Assembly: GCA_017506865.1 (NCBI GenBank)
Contig: JAFCMP010000516.1
Span: 1 to 64,000, forward strand
Source: Tribonema minus
Taxonomy: Eukaryota; Sar; Xanthophyceae; Tribonematales; Tribonemataceae
DNA: 64,000 nt
Direction of reading: 5' to 3'
Part shown: positions 33,571 to 48,500 of the stretch, piece by piece
How positions within the stretch are numbered: position 1 is the first letter of the stretch
Layout: each line of letters opens with the position of its first letter
Notes under the pieces: generated by a model
Databases searched by the model: none
What the model saw: only the letters and a program-made list of their open reading frames with translations
What the model was told of the DNA's origin: nothing
Position numbers and translations under genes: made by a program

Positions 33571-36500
33571 CATGAAGCTGAAGACGTTGTTGAACTTGTG
33601 CGTGACTTGCACGCGGTCCTCTGCGCGGCGGTGGTGCACGATGAGCTCCCGCAGGTCGTCGACAATGGTGGGGTTGATGTTGAAGAAGCTGTGGCGCATG
33701 CTGTGGATGTTGTTCTCGAGCCAGGTGGTGTCCTGCAATGACGCGGGGGGGGGGGGGGGGGGGGAGGGTATGCACAAATGTTTGTCATTCATGCGCTTTA
33801 CATCATTCATAAATGAATGTTCTTCCTGAGCCAGGTGGTGTCCTGCATTTGCACGCGGAGGGGGGGGGTTGGGGGGTGTCATGCACGTGTGCCCGTCATT
33901 TGTTTGCTGTGTATGCGCGGTGGCGCCTCAAAAGCCGAAAAAACAACACGCGCTAAGAAAAAAAGCTGCGATTACCCCGGCAGCTTGTGCAGCATCTCAC
34001 GCACATGGGCACACACGGATGCAACAGGACAGCATACTTTTTTGATGTCACCACCTATTTGCATGGCGCAGCTGCAGCTGTGCGGAAGCACCAGGGAGGA
34101 CATCAATGTGCGCCCAATGCAGATCAGCTTTCTGCAAGGCGGCGCCCACGACGAGTGACTTGACTCAATTGACTCATGAATCGTGACTCACAATGACGTC
34201 CATGTCAAGCCAGTCCTCCGCCTCCTCCTCCTCGTCCTCCTCCATGTACTCCGCAACAACTTCAACTTCATCGCGCGCCTTCTCGCCTGTCACGTGAAAA
34301 GATGGTGTGAACGCAACGACACATGATCGATGTGCACTCCAGCAAACCTATCATATGTGGAAAGCTCCGTTTAAAACCCCCACTCCGTTTTTTTTTGTGC
34401 ACGTAACAAGAGAATGCGAGTGCAGCAACACAAACTTCATCTGCGCATTGAAACGCATCTTCCTTTTGTAATGCATCGCGACAATGTTGGCTCATATTGC
34501 TACACACTCAACTCTGCAGAGTAGAACAAGCAGTGCGCGCTGATCACATGCGCCAACTCTTAGTAGTGAAGCGCACTGACGATGCTCAGAAATCACATCT
34601 CCTATGTCTTAAATCACTGTCGTCCTGGAGTGCATGGATTGGTAATCTCTGAGCTGTTGCCGAGATCAACCTGCGCAGTGCGCTCCGTCCGGTCAACCTC
34701 TCAAGTGACGCCTTGCTAGACCCTACAGGCTACATCTACAAATGCATGCCAGCTGCCGCCTACTGCACCCGTCGGGTGCACTGCCCCTAGGTGATTGCTG
34801 CAAGCAAATGCCTACAGAGGTATCCACCGCTGTCGACTGCACCTGGAGCTCGGCGCTGAGCGCTGCTGCCAGACAGGAAGCGTGCAGTGCGTGCTGTCGA
34901 CAACACACAAGTGCGGTAGGTACATGATCGCCATAGCGCACGCATGGCCACTTTGAGTCGGCGGCAGTGGCAGATGTCGTGACGACATTCGACCCCCCTT
35001 TTAGAGTAGTAGAGAATATACTGGAAGCTCAACTTGAATTTGACGTCCCTTTCGCCAGTTGACCATAGACTGCTTGGTGTTTCTACTTGAATTGTGCTGG
35101 CAAAGTCATCTCCCCCGCCCAAAGCAACCCATGTGAGTGCGTGACTGACTTTGAAGTGGCCAGTAGTCTCAGCCCTGAAAGTCCACTAACTTCAACTTAC
35201 CGGTCATGCTTGCAAGTGTGACGCCGACGCTGCCGCCGCTCATCTGCAGCGCCTGGACCTCATCGCCGAGCGCTGTTGCCACAGAAGGCTGCGTGATCGA
35301 CGCGCCTCCAAACGACTTGCCGCTTGGCATGCCCACGCTGCAGCAGCATCAGAGGCGTATGTTTGTGCTCTTGTGAAAACGGGCTTGAGATGCGTGCCTG
35401 CTGTGGAGAGGGCTCTCATGGTGAGGAACTCTGTGCGCTGGTGTGTTTGGCGATGGGGGTTGTGCTCCGTTGCGCGTGAGCGACGCACCCGACTTGAACT
35501 TGAGGTAAGGATTAGCCATGCAGCAGGCTGCATCGCCGCACGAGCGCTCTGTAAGCGCTTGAAGTCCATGACGCTCGCAGCGCAGGCACGCAGCGGGTGC
35601 GGTGCATGGGGGTGAGGACTAGGATTAGCTTGACCGTACCGTCAGCCTCAGGGCAAGGGACGGCGTGACTACCCAAATTTGCACATCATCTCATGCGACT
35701 TGTTGTTGCATGCAGAGTAAAGATCATGCAAGTACTGTGAGGGGGGGTGTGCCGACACGCGCTGAGCGCTGCCGTGCGCCGCCGCGCCGCCGCGCGCCGC
35801 CGCCTCACACACGAGCGCCGCTGCCGCCGCCGCCGCCGAGCAGCGCCCTGTTGAGGCCCTTCATGCGCCGAACGTGCTGAGCGCTGCCGCAGACCGCAAT
35901 GAGCGCTGCCTCACCTGCCGCCGCTGAGCATCGCCCTGTTGAGGCTTCTCATCGCACAGCATTCGCATGGCAGGACATGGCTCCAGACTGCCCCTTCCGT
36001 CGCTCGCGTGGCCACGCAAAGCGTACGCACGCCATGTGAAATGCCCTGGTGCGCCAGCAGCTCCTCGTGGGCACCTGCGCCGTTCATATAATCCAAACGA
36101 TGTGACCAGGGCTGTGGATCGTCTGCTCGCCGCCTCCTCACGACAAGGCTTCCTTTCAAAGCATGCTGAGCGCTGCCTCACCTGCTGCCGCTGAGCAGCG
36201 CCCTGTTGAGGCGCTTCATCGCGCCGACGTCCGTCTCGCGGCGCCGCCGGCTCGTCTGCGCCATGGCCGACGCCGCGGCAGTGCTCGCCATGGGAGACCC
36301 TGTCACATCCAGCCCGACGCTCGTGCCAAAGTCGGCGCCGCTGCCGCTGCCGCCGCCGCCGGCCTGCAGTGCTGCCGCCAATGTGGTGCTGCTACGGGCG
36401 GAAGGCGGCGGCGTGGCGGTGGCGGCGGCAGTGCCCTCTTCCATGGCGATGGTGTCGATGGCGATGCTCTGCGCGGGGGAGAGAGGCGGTGATAGGGTTC

Positions 36501-39500
36501 GGGTAGGGCTGGGGTTTGGTTTTGCGTGTTGGTGTGATGGGCAGGCGTGCATTGGCGAGGGTTCTTGCGGCGCACTGCTGTCAGTGGCAGCGTGAACAAG
36601 CTGGACGCGCTCCTTCTGCTGTGGTGCATGGTTCCGGTGGTGATGCCGCGTGTGACTTGCGTCAGCGGAGAAGGCATGCAGCTTGACACAATGCAGTAGG
36701 CCAGTGGCGGTTTTGAGGTGCAGAAAAATCGGCACTTCGAGGTGCATTAAGATAGCCAGCAGAAGCAGAGGCTTTGTACAGCACTTGCGACGGGCACGGC
36801 GGTCTCCAGTAGACTTGTCGTCAGGCGAGGCATGATGGTAGATGCACCATGGGAAGAAGTCACACTTCAAAGAAGCATAGTGATACTTAACGTACATGGC
36901 ACGCGTGCGCCATCTAAAACGCAGTCAACAGCTCAGCAAACATTGCACACTTTAAAGCCTGTCTAAAGCAATGCTCAATGCTAGCGTCAACACGCCTTGT
37001 CGACTTGAAGCATCACCTTAGCCTCCTCTTTGACGACGCTCGCGCTGTTATCGGCAGCAGGGCTCTGGTCCTCGGTGGGTGCGGCGGCAGGCTCGGGGCG
37101 CTTGAGACCCTGTTTACACATCAAAGATATTTTACAGAGTAAGTAGAAGGTCGCCCATGCGGCACACACATTTGGGGTAAAATTCCCAAGAAGGGTGCTA
37201 CCCCCCCTCCCTCCCCTTCAGACAGACCTCTCACGGGTTTGCGAGTCGCTAACCCTAACCCTAACCCTAACCGCACTGATGTCCGCATCGCAACAGAGCA
37301 CCGCAGTATGCCAGAGGACTATATAGAAGTACAAATATCTGGTAGCCTGAGTCACGCAACATGAAGTGAAACATCAAGAGAATCATGATGGCTCATTGCT
37401 TTTGGCAGCTGGCGTTCGTCCGATGGCCGCAGCCAATGGCAACCAGCAGCCTGAACGCTCACGCGTTCCATTAGAACTTATTTTGGTTGCCATCCGAGCA
37501 GGCAAAAAGTGGCCCTGGGCACTAATTGGGGACACAAAGCAGATGCGCCAGGTGCCGGCTGGTGCAGGCACTTGCTGCCTCAGCATGTCCTCATGAAAAC
37601 AAGTCTGTTGTTACATCAGTACACCTGATGTGCTCTTTCGCACCTGCTTATTATTTGCACCTGCTTACTATTGTGGATATACGCACATCAAACACCAGGC
37701 GGGGGGCAGTCGCTGATGCCTAATAATGGCCACCTTCACCCAAACAGCAGCGGGCCCGCAAATGTATTCACAAATTGAGGAACAGTGGCCTCGATGACAC
37801 CCCTTCAGCCAAGCTGCCGAAGTAATGGCGCACATTCATCCACTTCCCATATCAGCAATTGTAAGCATCAAGGGGCCGGCGAGATTGAGACAACCACAGC
37901 ATCTGCCCTCTGACACATAATTGAAGTGTTCTCATGATAGACCTGATTGTGATGTCGCACAATTTGGCGTTTGTAGCACCCAACGCGGAGTTGCAGATCA
38001 ATGGCTTGGGCAGGGCCGTTTATGCGATGCGGTTTTTAGCAATTGCGCAGTGCGGGCTGCATGCCCCCCCACGGGTCCGCAATTCCACATCACCCAACAT
38101 GGAACACTCCTTCAGAAGATGACCAGTGCCTTCATGGAGTTGTGACGCGTGCGCAGTTGGACCCTTACCCTCGCCCTAACTTCAACTGCAACTCTAGTGC
38201 TCTTCGAGATTCAAGGTCAAAAACCGTGCTCACGTGAATCTGCCTGCCGACACGGACAATTAATTTGAGTTTGTGTGCCTTGCTATGTCTATGCTGTTGA
38301 TTGAACAACGTGCGAGAATGTACTCACATGAATCTGCCTGCCGAGGGAGTCGGCCCAGTTCATGATGGAGCCCGCCAGCAGCGCGCCGTCCTTGGCATCC
38401 GCGTACACCGTCATTACCTGCAGAGGTGGGAGGCAAATAATGATACTTCACGTACTTGAAGTTTCATGAAGAATGAACTTCAACAGAATAAACTTCACGA
38501 TGGAGCCTGCCAGCAGCGCGCCATCCTTGGCGTCCGCATACACCGTCATCACCTGCACCAGCGGTCAACAGGCAGATAATGATACTTCATGTACTTGAAG
38601 TTTTATGAAGAATCGTACTGTCGATGACATGATGTGCGCGGAAAACCCGCCAGCAGCGCTCCATGCTTGGCGTCCGCATGTACTGTCATCAACGGTTGAC
38701 AGGAAAACAAGTACACCTCATGTACTTGAAGGTTTATGAAGAGTGCACTTCAATGAAATGAAGTGCATGATGGAGCCCGACAGCAGCGCTCCATGCTTGG
38801 CGTCCGCATGTACTGTCATCACCTGCACCAGCGAGTGACAGGAAAACAATTACACCTCATGTGCTTGAAGATCAATGGAGGATTTTACTTCAATTTAATG
38901 AAAAGCATGGCAAACCTGCCAGCGGCGCTCCATCCTTGGCGTCCGCATACATCATCGTCACCTGCACCAATGGCGGAGGGTCAATGAATTGTGGTTAAAT
39001 GAAGTGCGTGGAAACTGCCAGCAGCGCTCCATTCTTGGCGTGCGCATACACCGTCATCACCTGCACCAGAGGTTGACAGTCAAATGATGATACTTCATGT
39101 ACTTGAAGTTTTATGAATAATTGTACTTCACTGAAAAGGACTTCACGCTGCAGCCCGCCAGCAGCGCTCCGTAATTGACATCCGGATACGCCGTCATCAC
39201 CTCTGCCAAAACTAGATCACATTCAGGGCACTTGGGTGATGCTGCAGGTACTTGCAGTGCATGAACCAGAGTGCACCCGATCACGAGTCTCAACACCAAG
39301 TTCAGGTTCTTCTGCTGTTGGCGCATACTTGATGATAAAGAAGTCTGAAGCATCGCTCTATTTGGCAATGGGCCTGCCGGTGTGCGGTTGAGGGATGGTG
39401 ACCAGCCTGTGAGGGCTTGCCTACAATGTAACGCGCTTTTGCAAGCACAGGCAAGTGCGCTGAGTGCGTACACAAGCCGCGGTACACCGGTGAAACGTGT

Positions 39501-42500
39501 TTGACCTGCTGTGCGCATTTGTCGAAGATGAGTTGCAACTATCGATGCGTACTCAAGCCACGCATTAATGAAGGGGTAAGGATGCCATCAATTTCACTCT
39601 CAAGCAATGTGCATGATGTGGTAGATATGGGCCATGTATATTCTTCCAGGTAGTAGCAGCGCAACAAGTAGTTGTGAGTACGCATTCATGAGCACAACAG
39701 TGCTCAAAGACAATCTTCGCACTCACCGAGCAAAACCGAGAGATCTGATCGAACGTCCCGCCGGGCTTCGTGAACTTGATCATCTCGAAGTCGGGGTTGA
39801 GGCATGTCACCGTCTGAAGTTGAAGCTGCAAAGCAGGCACAGCAAGACGACAGCATTGTCAGTCGCAGACAAACACACAGAGGCCACACACAAAAACGTG
39901 TTGCGTCGTTGCTTGTACGCATGGCAGTAGTGTCCGTTCTTGCTGGGCACTTCTACCGCTGACTGCAGACTGAGGTCAGGGACAGCGGTGAGAAAAGGGG
40001 TCAGAAAACGAAAACGAGAAGGTTTGAAGCATCCCAACCCAAACCCAAACCCTAATCCTAGCCATCACCGTTACGACTTCGGCCGCTCAGCAGTTCACAA
40101 AAGTTTCAACTGGGGTGTCCTCCGAGCGTCCGCAGTGCTCAAAACCTCGTCATATTGAATCCGTACCTTCCAGCACGGTCTTTACGGCTCACCACCACAC
40201 ACAGCGATCTAGAGTTAAGTCCCCACAGTCACTCACCAGTATTGAATCCGCACAGAATGTCCGTTGTCATTGAAGTCATCCACCATCGCTGAGTCCCATC
40301 AACCCTTCATCTAGGATGCTAGGGCTACAGTAGCGTGACAGGCAAGCGGACCCAAGCCCTAGCGGGCCTGGATTGCAAGACAGAGCTGGAATGCAAAGTA
40401 GCAGACGTTTCTCTTTTAAGAGCGGCTCACCAGCCCGGAGGTGTCCACGCCAGTGTCCTTGGCGCTGTCTATGGTGGCAAAGACCTCATCGAAGCGCCAG
40501 CACGTCCCCATGAGCACGCGCGCGCCCATGCTGTGCGTCATTATCGACACCTGAGCAGCGCCACACGGCAGTCAGGAACGTCAAATGTGAAGGTCAGAAA
40601 GCATGGCTCAGCAGCTGCAACTGCGGTCAGAAGCATTGGTGAGCGAGGTTAATAGTTGAGTTTCCGTGCGCGGCTCAAGTGCAAGTAGGGTTACAAGCGT
40701 TACGTGAGTGAATTTTCAGGTCAGGGTCAATAGCTGAGATCTACATTAATCATGCTGTCATTTGCTCGCATAGGTATGTATGTATGCTTTGCGCCATGCA
40801 TGGCCCGCAAGCAGCGCCACTGAGAGTCAATGTCAGTGGTTCAAGTCGGAGGCTGCTTCGACGGGCAGCGAATAAGCTTGGGCCAAAGGGCTGATTCGAG
40901 CCGTCTCAGTGAACACGCATGCACGCCACACTTCAAGAAGTCCGTCTTTTTGTACTTGAAAAGTGTGTACCTTGCGGATGCCCGCTGCGCGTATGTCCTG
41001 CAGCAGCTGAATGAGGTCGGCGTGTGTCCTGGGGTTGGTGGCGGCGCGGTCGCGCGCGAGCTGGTACGTCAGCACCTGTAACAGTTGAAGTGATGCACAT
41101 CAAAACCTCAAGTTGAAGTCAGCCCCGCAAGGTCGAAATTCAACGCAGCGGGCTTCATGAGAGCTGCTACAAGTTCCCAGCGACTCGTCGCTTCGCGGGC
41201 CTGGTGCGAGCTGGTGCGTCACCACTTGTAGCAGTTGAAGTGATGCCCGCAAGTGTAGATCTTTAAGACCGCAGGCGGCCTAAACCTAGCCTTAACCCTG
41301 GCGCTAACCCTAGCCTTGAATTTGGACAACAGATACGTTTTCGGTAGTCAAGACTAGATGTGATGCACACCACACTGCCTGGGTGGTATGCCGCAAGTGA
41401 CATCTGTGAGGATGGCACAGCGTTCTGGCCTTGAACAAATCGCCCAAGATCTGATAATCAGTTGTCACTACTTGAGGATAAGGTTCTTGTTGCCAGGGTC
41501 AACAAGTACATCTGTTGTGAGTAGTCCTCTAATAACTGAACACGTCTTTGTGTGCAACTGTTGTGCACAGCTTTGAAAACAGTACACTGCGGTGCCACCT
41601 CGCATGTGCCAGATGAGAACTGCTGCAAGTAAGAATGCCACAACAGTTTGTCAAGGGAGCTAGCGGTTAGGATTCAATGCGACTCTATTGCGGCACAGCA
41701 TTGGATTGTTCACTGCTAGGGTCTGCGTACTTTGGTGATGCCGAGTATGCGATAACTACAAGCGTCCCTTGACACTGATCAAACAACAGCTGGTTGATGA
41801 CAGCTTGGAAAAAATTGAGCGAATTTATCCAACAGCCAGGCCTTCAACAAATAAACAAGGCTTGCGTACCAGGGCCCCTGCACATTTGCAGACCGAAACT
41901 AAAGCCCAGCCACGACAGCTGCGTGCAGAGCAACCTGTCGCATACATTGTAGCCGTATCCAAACCTGTTGATAGACCATTTGTGCATGTATGCAGCTGTT
42001 GCACATGCCTCACCATGCCACCAGGCCAGCTGAACACAAACGGGAAGATGTAAGGCGGGAAGTCACCGAGCGAGAACATCTGCGGGGCACGCGCGCGGCA
42101 ATACAGGCACGGTCGGCATCAGTGCCATGCATCGAGTACTGTCCTGCACGTATCATCACTTTTGGCAGCAGTCATGGCAAGGTGCTCCCATCGGATCAAT
42201 TCATGAACGTAAGGAGGTGGTTTCATGCGGTAGCGCGGGCACTGTTACCGCAAGTGTCATGCTTGCGCTTTGAGTTCCGGTTCAGATTGATGAACAATGA
42301 TACATAATACTTCTTGACGTGTGCATGACATGGTGTTCCCTTTTGAAGTCAAAGCAAATAGAATCATACACGGCAAAGCAGTTCAGCTCGTGTTGTTTGT
42401 GTAAGTTCGTATTGCAGCGAGCATGCAAAGGTACACGGAGCTATCAGCGGAGGCACATGCACAAGAGCCATGCGTTTTATTCTGTACACATGTAGGCTGT

Positions 42501-45500
42501 GAGCGTGGTGCAGGACATGCATGGCTTTTGCGCAGATGTAGCATGGCGTGTGTGCAACATTAGGCCGATTCAGCCAGTTGGTTGAGGGCATTATGATACA
42601 GTGATTTTTGGCTAGGAGATGGCACTTCAAATACGTATGCACACTGCATTTACACTATGTACATGCAGTCAAATTCATGCAGGAAGCGAGCGCTTTGCCG
42701 ACGCAACTCATCTGTGCAACAGCTTTGACAGCAAAAGCAACCTTTGCCAACCCTTTGCTCCAAGCATGTGTGAAAGAGCTTTGACAGCACTGCTGGGCAG
42801 AGTTTTGCCAACCCTCCGCTTTGAACACAAGCTGCGCTGATCATTTGTGCACACTGACCTGTGCAATCGCCTTGATAGCAAAAGCGGTGGTAGTCGCAAA
42901 GCCGTGTATGAAAATGAGGGCCTCTGCATCCTCCGGGGCCGACAGCGGCAGCATCTTGGCCAGCTGCCTGTGGCTCTGCATGACACACAAAGGGCCAGCA
43001 GAGCGCAGGGGTGAGTTATGTATACAAAGCACTTGTTGAAGTCTGCTTCACGAGGGCTACTACATATGTACACATTGTACCTGAAGCACTTGTTGAAGTC
43101 TGCGTGACACACAAAGGGCCAGAGGGGGGCGGGGATGATTATGAATACAAAGTACTCGGTGAAGTGCAAGATGCAGGAGGAGCATACGCACGTTGTGGTT
43201 TGAGAGCGCAAAGCTCAGCGGCGCGCCAGATATTGACCGCCAACGGGACCCACCTCACGCAAGTTCCACAGCAGATGGTGCATGTGTGGCTCGGAGTGAT
43301 TGGCGATCACAGGCGCACACAGCCTTCATGGCTTTGACAGGAGCATCAGTGCTCAGCAAAACCTAGCCACAACGGGCTTGTAGTTGACTGCCGTAACTGT
43401 TTGTGAGTAAGTACGCCGCGACAATTGCCGCCTCACCTTGCCAGAGCGCGCCATGGCGCAGTTGATGTTGATCTTGGCCCTGAGCTCCCCACGCAGGGTC
43501 TCTGCCTCAGCGCTCAGCGCCTTGGCGGTGGCGGACTCCGCCTCCGCAGTGCCTGCAATGTGCAAGGCGTGAGCGGCAAATACACACGCATCAAGCCGCT
43601 TCCGCACAGCGCTGGTAGTACATTAAGATATGATAACGCGTGGCTGCCCTTTCCAGGCCCCCCTGCTCTCCGCCTCCGCCGTGCCTGTGGCCCACAGGGT
43701 AGAAGGATGAGCGTGAAAAGACGCAGGCATTAAGCTGCTCTGGCGCAGCGCTGGTCATGCACTCGTGATTTCATGGTGCGCGAGGCGTGAGCGGGCAAAG
43801 ACATGCATGCATTACGCCACTGCGGCGCAGCGCTGGTCATGCATTTGAGATTTCATGGAGTAGTAGTTGCCCCCTCCGGGGGCCCCTGCTCTCCGTGTTA
43901 AAAGCCCTTCTGAGGGGTATGTAAAAGGGGGCGCAAGGGAACAAGGAGAGTAAACGTTCTCGTAATGCCTTGTCATGTCAAGCGCGATGACTCAACTCAA
44001 ACGCACGCCGTAGGTTGCTTGAATTTGTGCGGGTTTCAGCCACACTGGGGCAGGCCCTCATATACATCTGGTAAAGAGCATGCATATACCTCAAACTTCA
44101 CTTGCTTGAAGTGTGGCATACTATACTCTCAAGCAGCCACTCCGTGTCAAGTGCAAGCCTTTTCAAATAACTCAAACCACGCCACTGGTTGCTTGCATCG
44201 GCAAAGCGCTGCTCACTGCGCAGTCAGCATCAAACGCTGCGGAGCAAACGGTGAGAACTGAAAAACACAATTGCCAACCCGCTTTTGAAAAAAACTGCGC
44301 ATGCTCTCGCTTGGTAAGCTTAGTATACATAAAGATGCCCTACCTACATAGTGGGTTTCTAACAATCGCTCAAGAGTGAATCAGATCCTTTGCCTTCTGC
44401 ATGGCAGTGCTCAGAGTCTCACCGCCGTGGACAGGGGCGGCGGTTTCGACCTTGTAATCTGCGTCCCACCCTGCGCCCACGAACCGTATGCCTCCCATGG
44501 GGTAGTGCTGCGTGACAGCGAGGCGCGAAACACATGTTGCGGTGTTGGGGGCGCAGAGTCACAAGCATACTAGACTATCCAGCATGTAGTCCAGTAGTAG
44601 TCAGCTTTACTGCGTTCAAGTGAATATGCTGGAAATACTGTGTTTCTTCGGCCATGAGATGCGCAGCACCGCTCCGACCATCAGCGCTGCACACTGTAGA
44701 GGCTCACAGTTCAACAATGGGGGCCGATGAACGTTGTGAGTGCCCTGAACTCTTCACATTCATGTCGATCTGTTGTTAAGTACATCCCAAGTGCATATTG
44801 TGGTACACGTACATAATCGATCACATTTTTAAAACAGTCTGAAAAATGGTTTTGTCAGAAGGTACATGTAGGTTCTGGCAGCAGGCTTGATGTCAGCCCG
44901 GGCTTGTTTGCGCGCTCTAATTGAGAGTCACTGAAACATACACACAAAAGCGACGTTTGCAATATGCTCTCAGTATACTACATCGCTGCACCAATTTCAT
45001 GCAGCACAATTTTCGTTTTCCGCAGAGCGCACCTTCTTGTTGAGGATGCCATCGATTGGGCTGACCAGTCTGCTCACGCAGTACAGCGCGCCGGGGGCGC
45101 TCGGCGACGGCGCCACCTGTGTTGTGATCTCCGGGAGGTGCCTGCGCCGCGCACGTGTTTGCCGTCCAGAAGTGCTCTATTAACGCTTGCGAGGTGGCAT
45201 GTGACGCCAGGTGTGATGCGTCAAGGTGATGTAAATGTACCGTTGACACAAGGGCGAAAGGCAGACGTTCAAATTTGCATGCGTCGCACACGTGTTGCGC
45301 CCAGAAGGCTCAAGTTCTTCTCTAACATTGCTCTTTGCTTAGGAGGTAGCACACGAGTGTCATGGCAATAACAAAGATACTGTCTATCTGTTGTTGCCAA
45401 GGGCAGTCAAGGGGCCTGCACTGCACGCATGTCATTATTGAGGGGCCATTCCTGAATTCCATGCGCTACATATGCAGCCATTGAATAGCAAGTGATATTC

Positions 45501-48500
45501 TGACACAATTCAGTGTAGCAAAGTAGAAATGCGGAGCACTGCTGCCGCCTTGCACGCCAGCAGCGCCGTCCAGTGCCGCGCATATGTACATATATGCACC
45601 GCACGTGTATCATGCTTTGGGGGCCATTCCTGAATTCCATGCGCTACGCAGCCATTGAATTGACAGTGACTATCATGTGACATGCCACAATTCACTGTAG
45701 CATAGACGTGCCACGGAGCACTGCTGCCATCTTGCATGTCAGGGGCGCCGCCCGCTGCCACTACACATACATACATACATACACAAAAGTACATGCATAC
45801 ATACATGATTACATCTATGAGCGCCCAGCGCCACAAAGGCAGTGCGTGCCTTTCAGATATGTACTGAGTCATACTGTTGAACAAAGTTCAGCATGCAGTT
45901 GTAGATGTTTCACAGAGCGCTGCCGCTGTCACGCACGCCAAGGTTGCCGCCCACTGCCGCGCATACATATTACGTAGAACATACATAAACACCGTATATA
46001 CAACATGCATTCATACCTACGTACCGTAAAGTCTATAATTAAGCCCATGGGACGACTTTTTTATGAGAGCGAAAAAAGGGGGGTGGGGCGTCATTAATAT
46101 ATGGAGGAAAAAAGGGTGGGGCGGATTAATAGTTGAGCCATTACAGCTTATCTAACACCATCATGAAGTGACGGGCATCGCCAGCCTTGCCGTTTTTCAG
46201 CGCGTTCGAATCTCAAAAAAGCCGGTTTAAACTCGAACTTGAAAAGGCGGTTCAAAATTCAAGCACGATGGCTGACCGATCAGGAGCTGGCGGTAGGCAA
46301 GCATTGCCAAGCTATGACCAAAGCTTTGCGTGAGGTACAGGAAGGCAAGCAACGCAGCATGCTGGACGTCTTCCGCAATTGCCTAGCCGGGCCAGTTCGG
46401 TCTCCGCAACAGCCTCAGCTCAGCTTCCCCCCCCACAACGCAGCAGGTTGTCGTGCAGATAGAGTCTGAAAGCGACAGCGATTATGCTTCTGTGTATTTG
46501 CTGCCTGTTTATGTGATTGTTGCCTTTCTGACTGCTCTGCACGTTGCTGGTAATGGCTGCTTCGCGTTGTTCTATGGGCCCAAATAATGTGGTGATGTAG
46601 TGTAGCATGAGTCACTGAGTTGATCATCCCTGCAGCATGCGCATACGCAGAGGGCATGTTGTGCTGCATATGCATATGCAAAAAAGGGGAGGGGGGCATA
46701 TTGTCATGAGCAAATAAAAAGGGTGGGGCATCACTTTAGGAGAGCTCGGAAACTCATAAAAAAGTCGCCCCATGGGCTTAATTATAGACTTTACGGTACA
46801 TGAGCGCCCAGCGCCACAAAGACAGCGCACACCTTTCAGATACTATTGAATCCGTACTGTTGACCTCACCTGAAGAACATGCCGCTGACGGAACACTCCG
46901 TGGACAGCACCATGTACCCGAACCCATTAGGCCGGTGGGAGGGGAATGTGTCCATGCCCTCCAGCCCCTCGTCCTGCTCGCAGCACAGCCATCACAGTTG
47001 TGAGAACAAAGTCGATTTGGGGTGTGCTTAGCTGTCAGCCGCTGCAGTCCCATGGGCTGTGCACAGTACCACTGCACACCTTGGAAAGAGGCTTCAAGGC
47101 ATGTTCAGTGGCACGATAACATGCTCTATGGCAAACATTTTCCTTCTCAGCCGAAACTGCCCACAGGTGAGTAACTTCAAAGTATGTTATGTAACAGTGC
47201 ACAACAACCTGAACAAAACAAAATGGACTGTAAGCTCTTGGTCGCTGCTGAGGTGTTTCAGCGCTGCAATCTAGCACAACCGATTTGTTTGTAATTGTTG
47301 TCAATGCAGGCTCACATAGCAGAGATGCTGCTAGGACAACAGACATCACATCGCGGATGTGTTTGCAGCAGCCCTCAGGTATGTAATCAGAGTGGAGTTC
47401 AGGACATGCATGCACGTTAACGCATACCTACAGTACCATGACAGCTCCTCAAGTTATCACGTCCATACTCTATCAATGCAGTGCTCCGTGCTGAACTAGT
47501 CTGCTCCCACGTCAAATAACCACTTTTCTCATCAAACCACAGTGACTGCCCTCGCGCCGGCACGACACGACGATGAAGCGCATCGCGTGGAGCGGCATCT
47601 TCAAGGCAGCTGCTTGCTCGCAGCCTGACAAAAGTGGAGCGCTCACCTCTGGCCGGCACGACGCGGCGATGAACGCGCATCGCGTGCAACGCGCACCTAC
47701 TGTACCCTACAGCACCCCAGAGTGCCAGCTTGTTCAACATAGGAAGGTGACGCTCACCTCAGGCCAGTACGATGCAGCAATGCCGCGCGATGCGCGGAAG
47801 GCGACCTACTGTACTCTCTCATCAACTTCAAGGCAGCTACTTGTTTACAGCCAAACGACAGTGGACGCTCACCTCAGGCCGGCACGTCGCGGCGACGACG
47901 CGCATTGCTTGAAACTCCTACAATACGTACCCCCACATCACCTTGCAGTGCCTGCTTGTTCAAGGCAAGAAGTGGACGCTCACCTCAGGCCGGCACGTCG
48001 CGGCGACGACGCGCATGGCGTGAAACGCGTACCCCGTGTCGCTCTCCAGCGAGCGGAACGGCGCCGCGGGCACGCCGTGGTGCCACCATCCCAGCAGAAT
48101 CTCGCCATGAGGGCCCGTCTCTGTCCACTGGCCAGCGCCATGCGGGCGGCCGTTCTCGTCGAGGCCGCCGGTGTATGACACCTTGCGCCACCGCGTGGCG
48201 TCTGAGTCATTGGGGGGGGGGGGGTGTCAGAGGTAAGCAGAGACAGGCACGTGAGGGATCGAAGGGGGGGGGGGGGGGGGTAGAAGCCCTAGCACGTGTG
48301 CCCGGACGCTCGACCCACTTGCTGCAGTGGGCGTGAGATCGTATAGCTTACCACCGTGCCAGCGACGAAGGGACCCAAGCAGACACAAGACTTGCGGCTA
48401 GTGCATGTGTTGCTAGAAGCAATCCTTGAGGATCAGAAAACAGAAGATGAACAGCTGCATCAGTGCCCAACAGGACTAAACCTTAACATGAGCTCAGCTG

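Noticed and set aside
35201-35237. ATG reading 'MSGGSVGV' as a gene start
   Set aside because: The frame continues upstream to an acceptor at 35337 and phases match both neighbouring exons, so it is an internal exon.
37248-37272. TTAGGG-type tract as a chromosome end
   Set aside because: Tracts are short, internal, in both orientations and flanked by exons of one gene.
38328-39205. Regularly spaced repeats that resemble a CRISPR array at first sight
   Set aside because: The units are degenerate exon copies in a eukaryotic intron, spacers are similar to each other, and no cas genes are present.
46239-46469. 76-codon frame as a functional transposase
   Set aside because: Too short and lacking any DDE or other catalytic core; at most a remnant within the TIR element.
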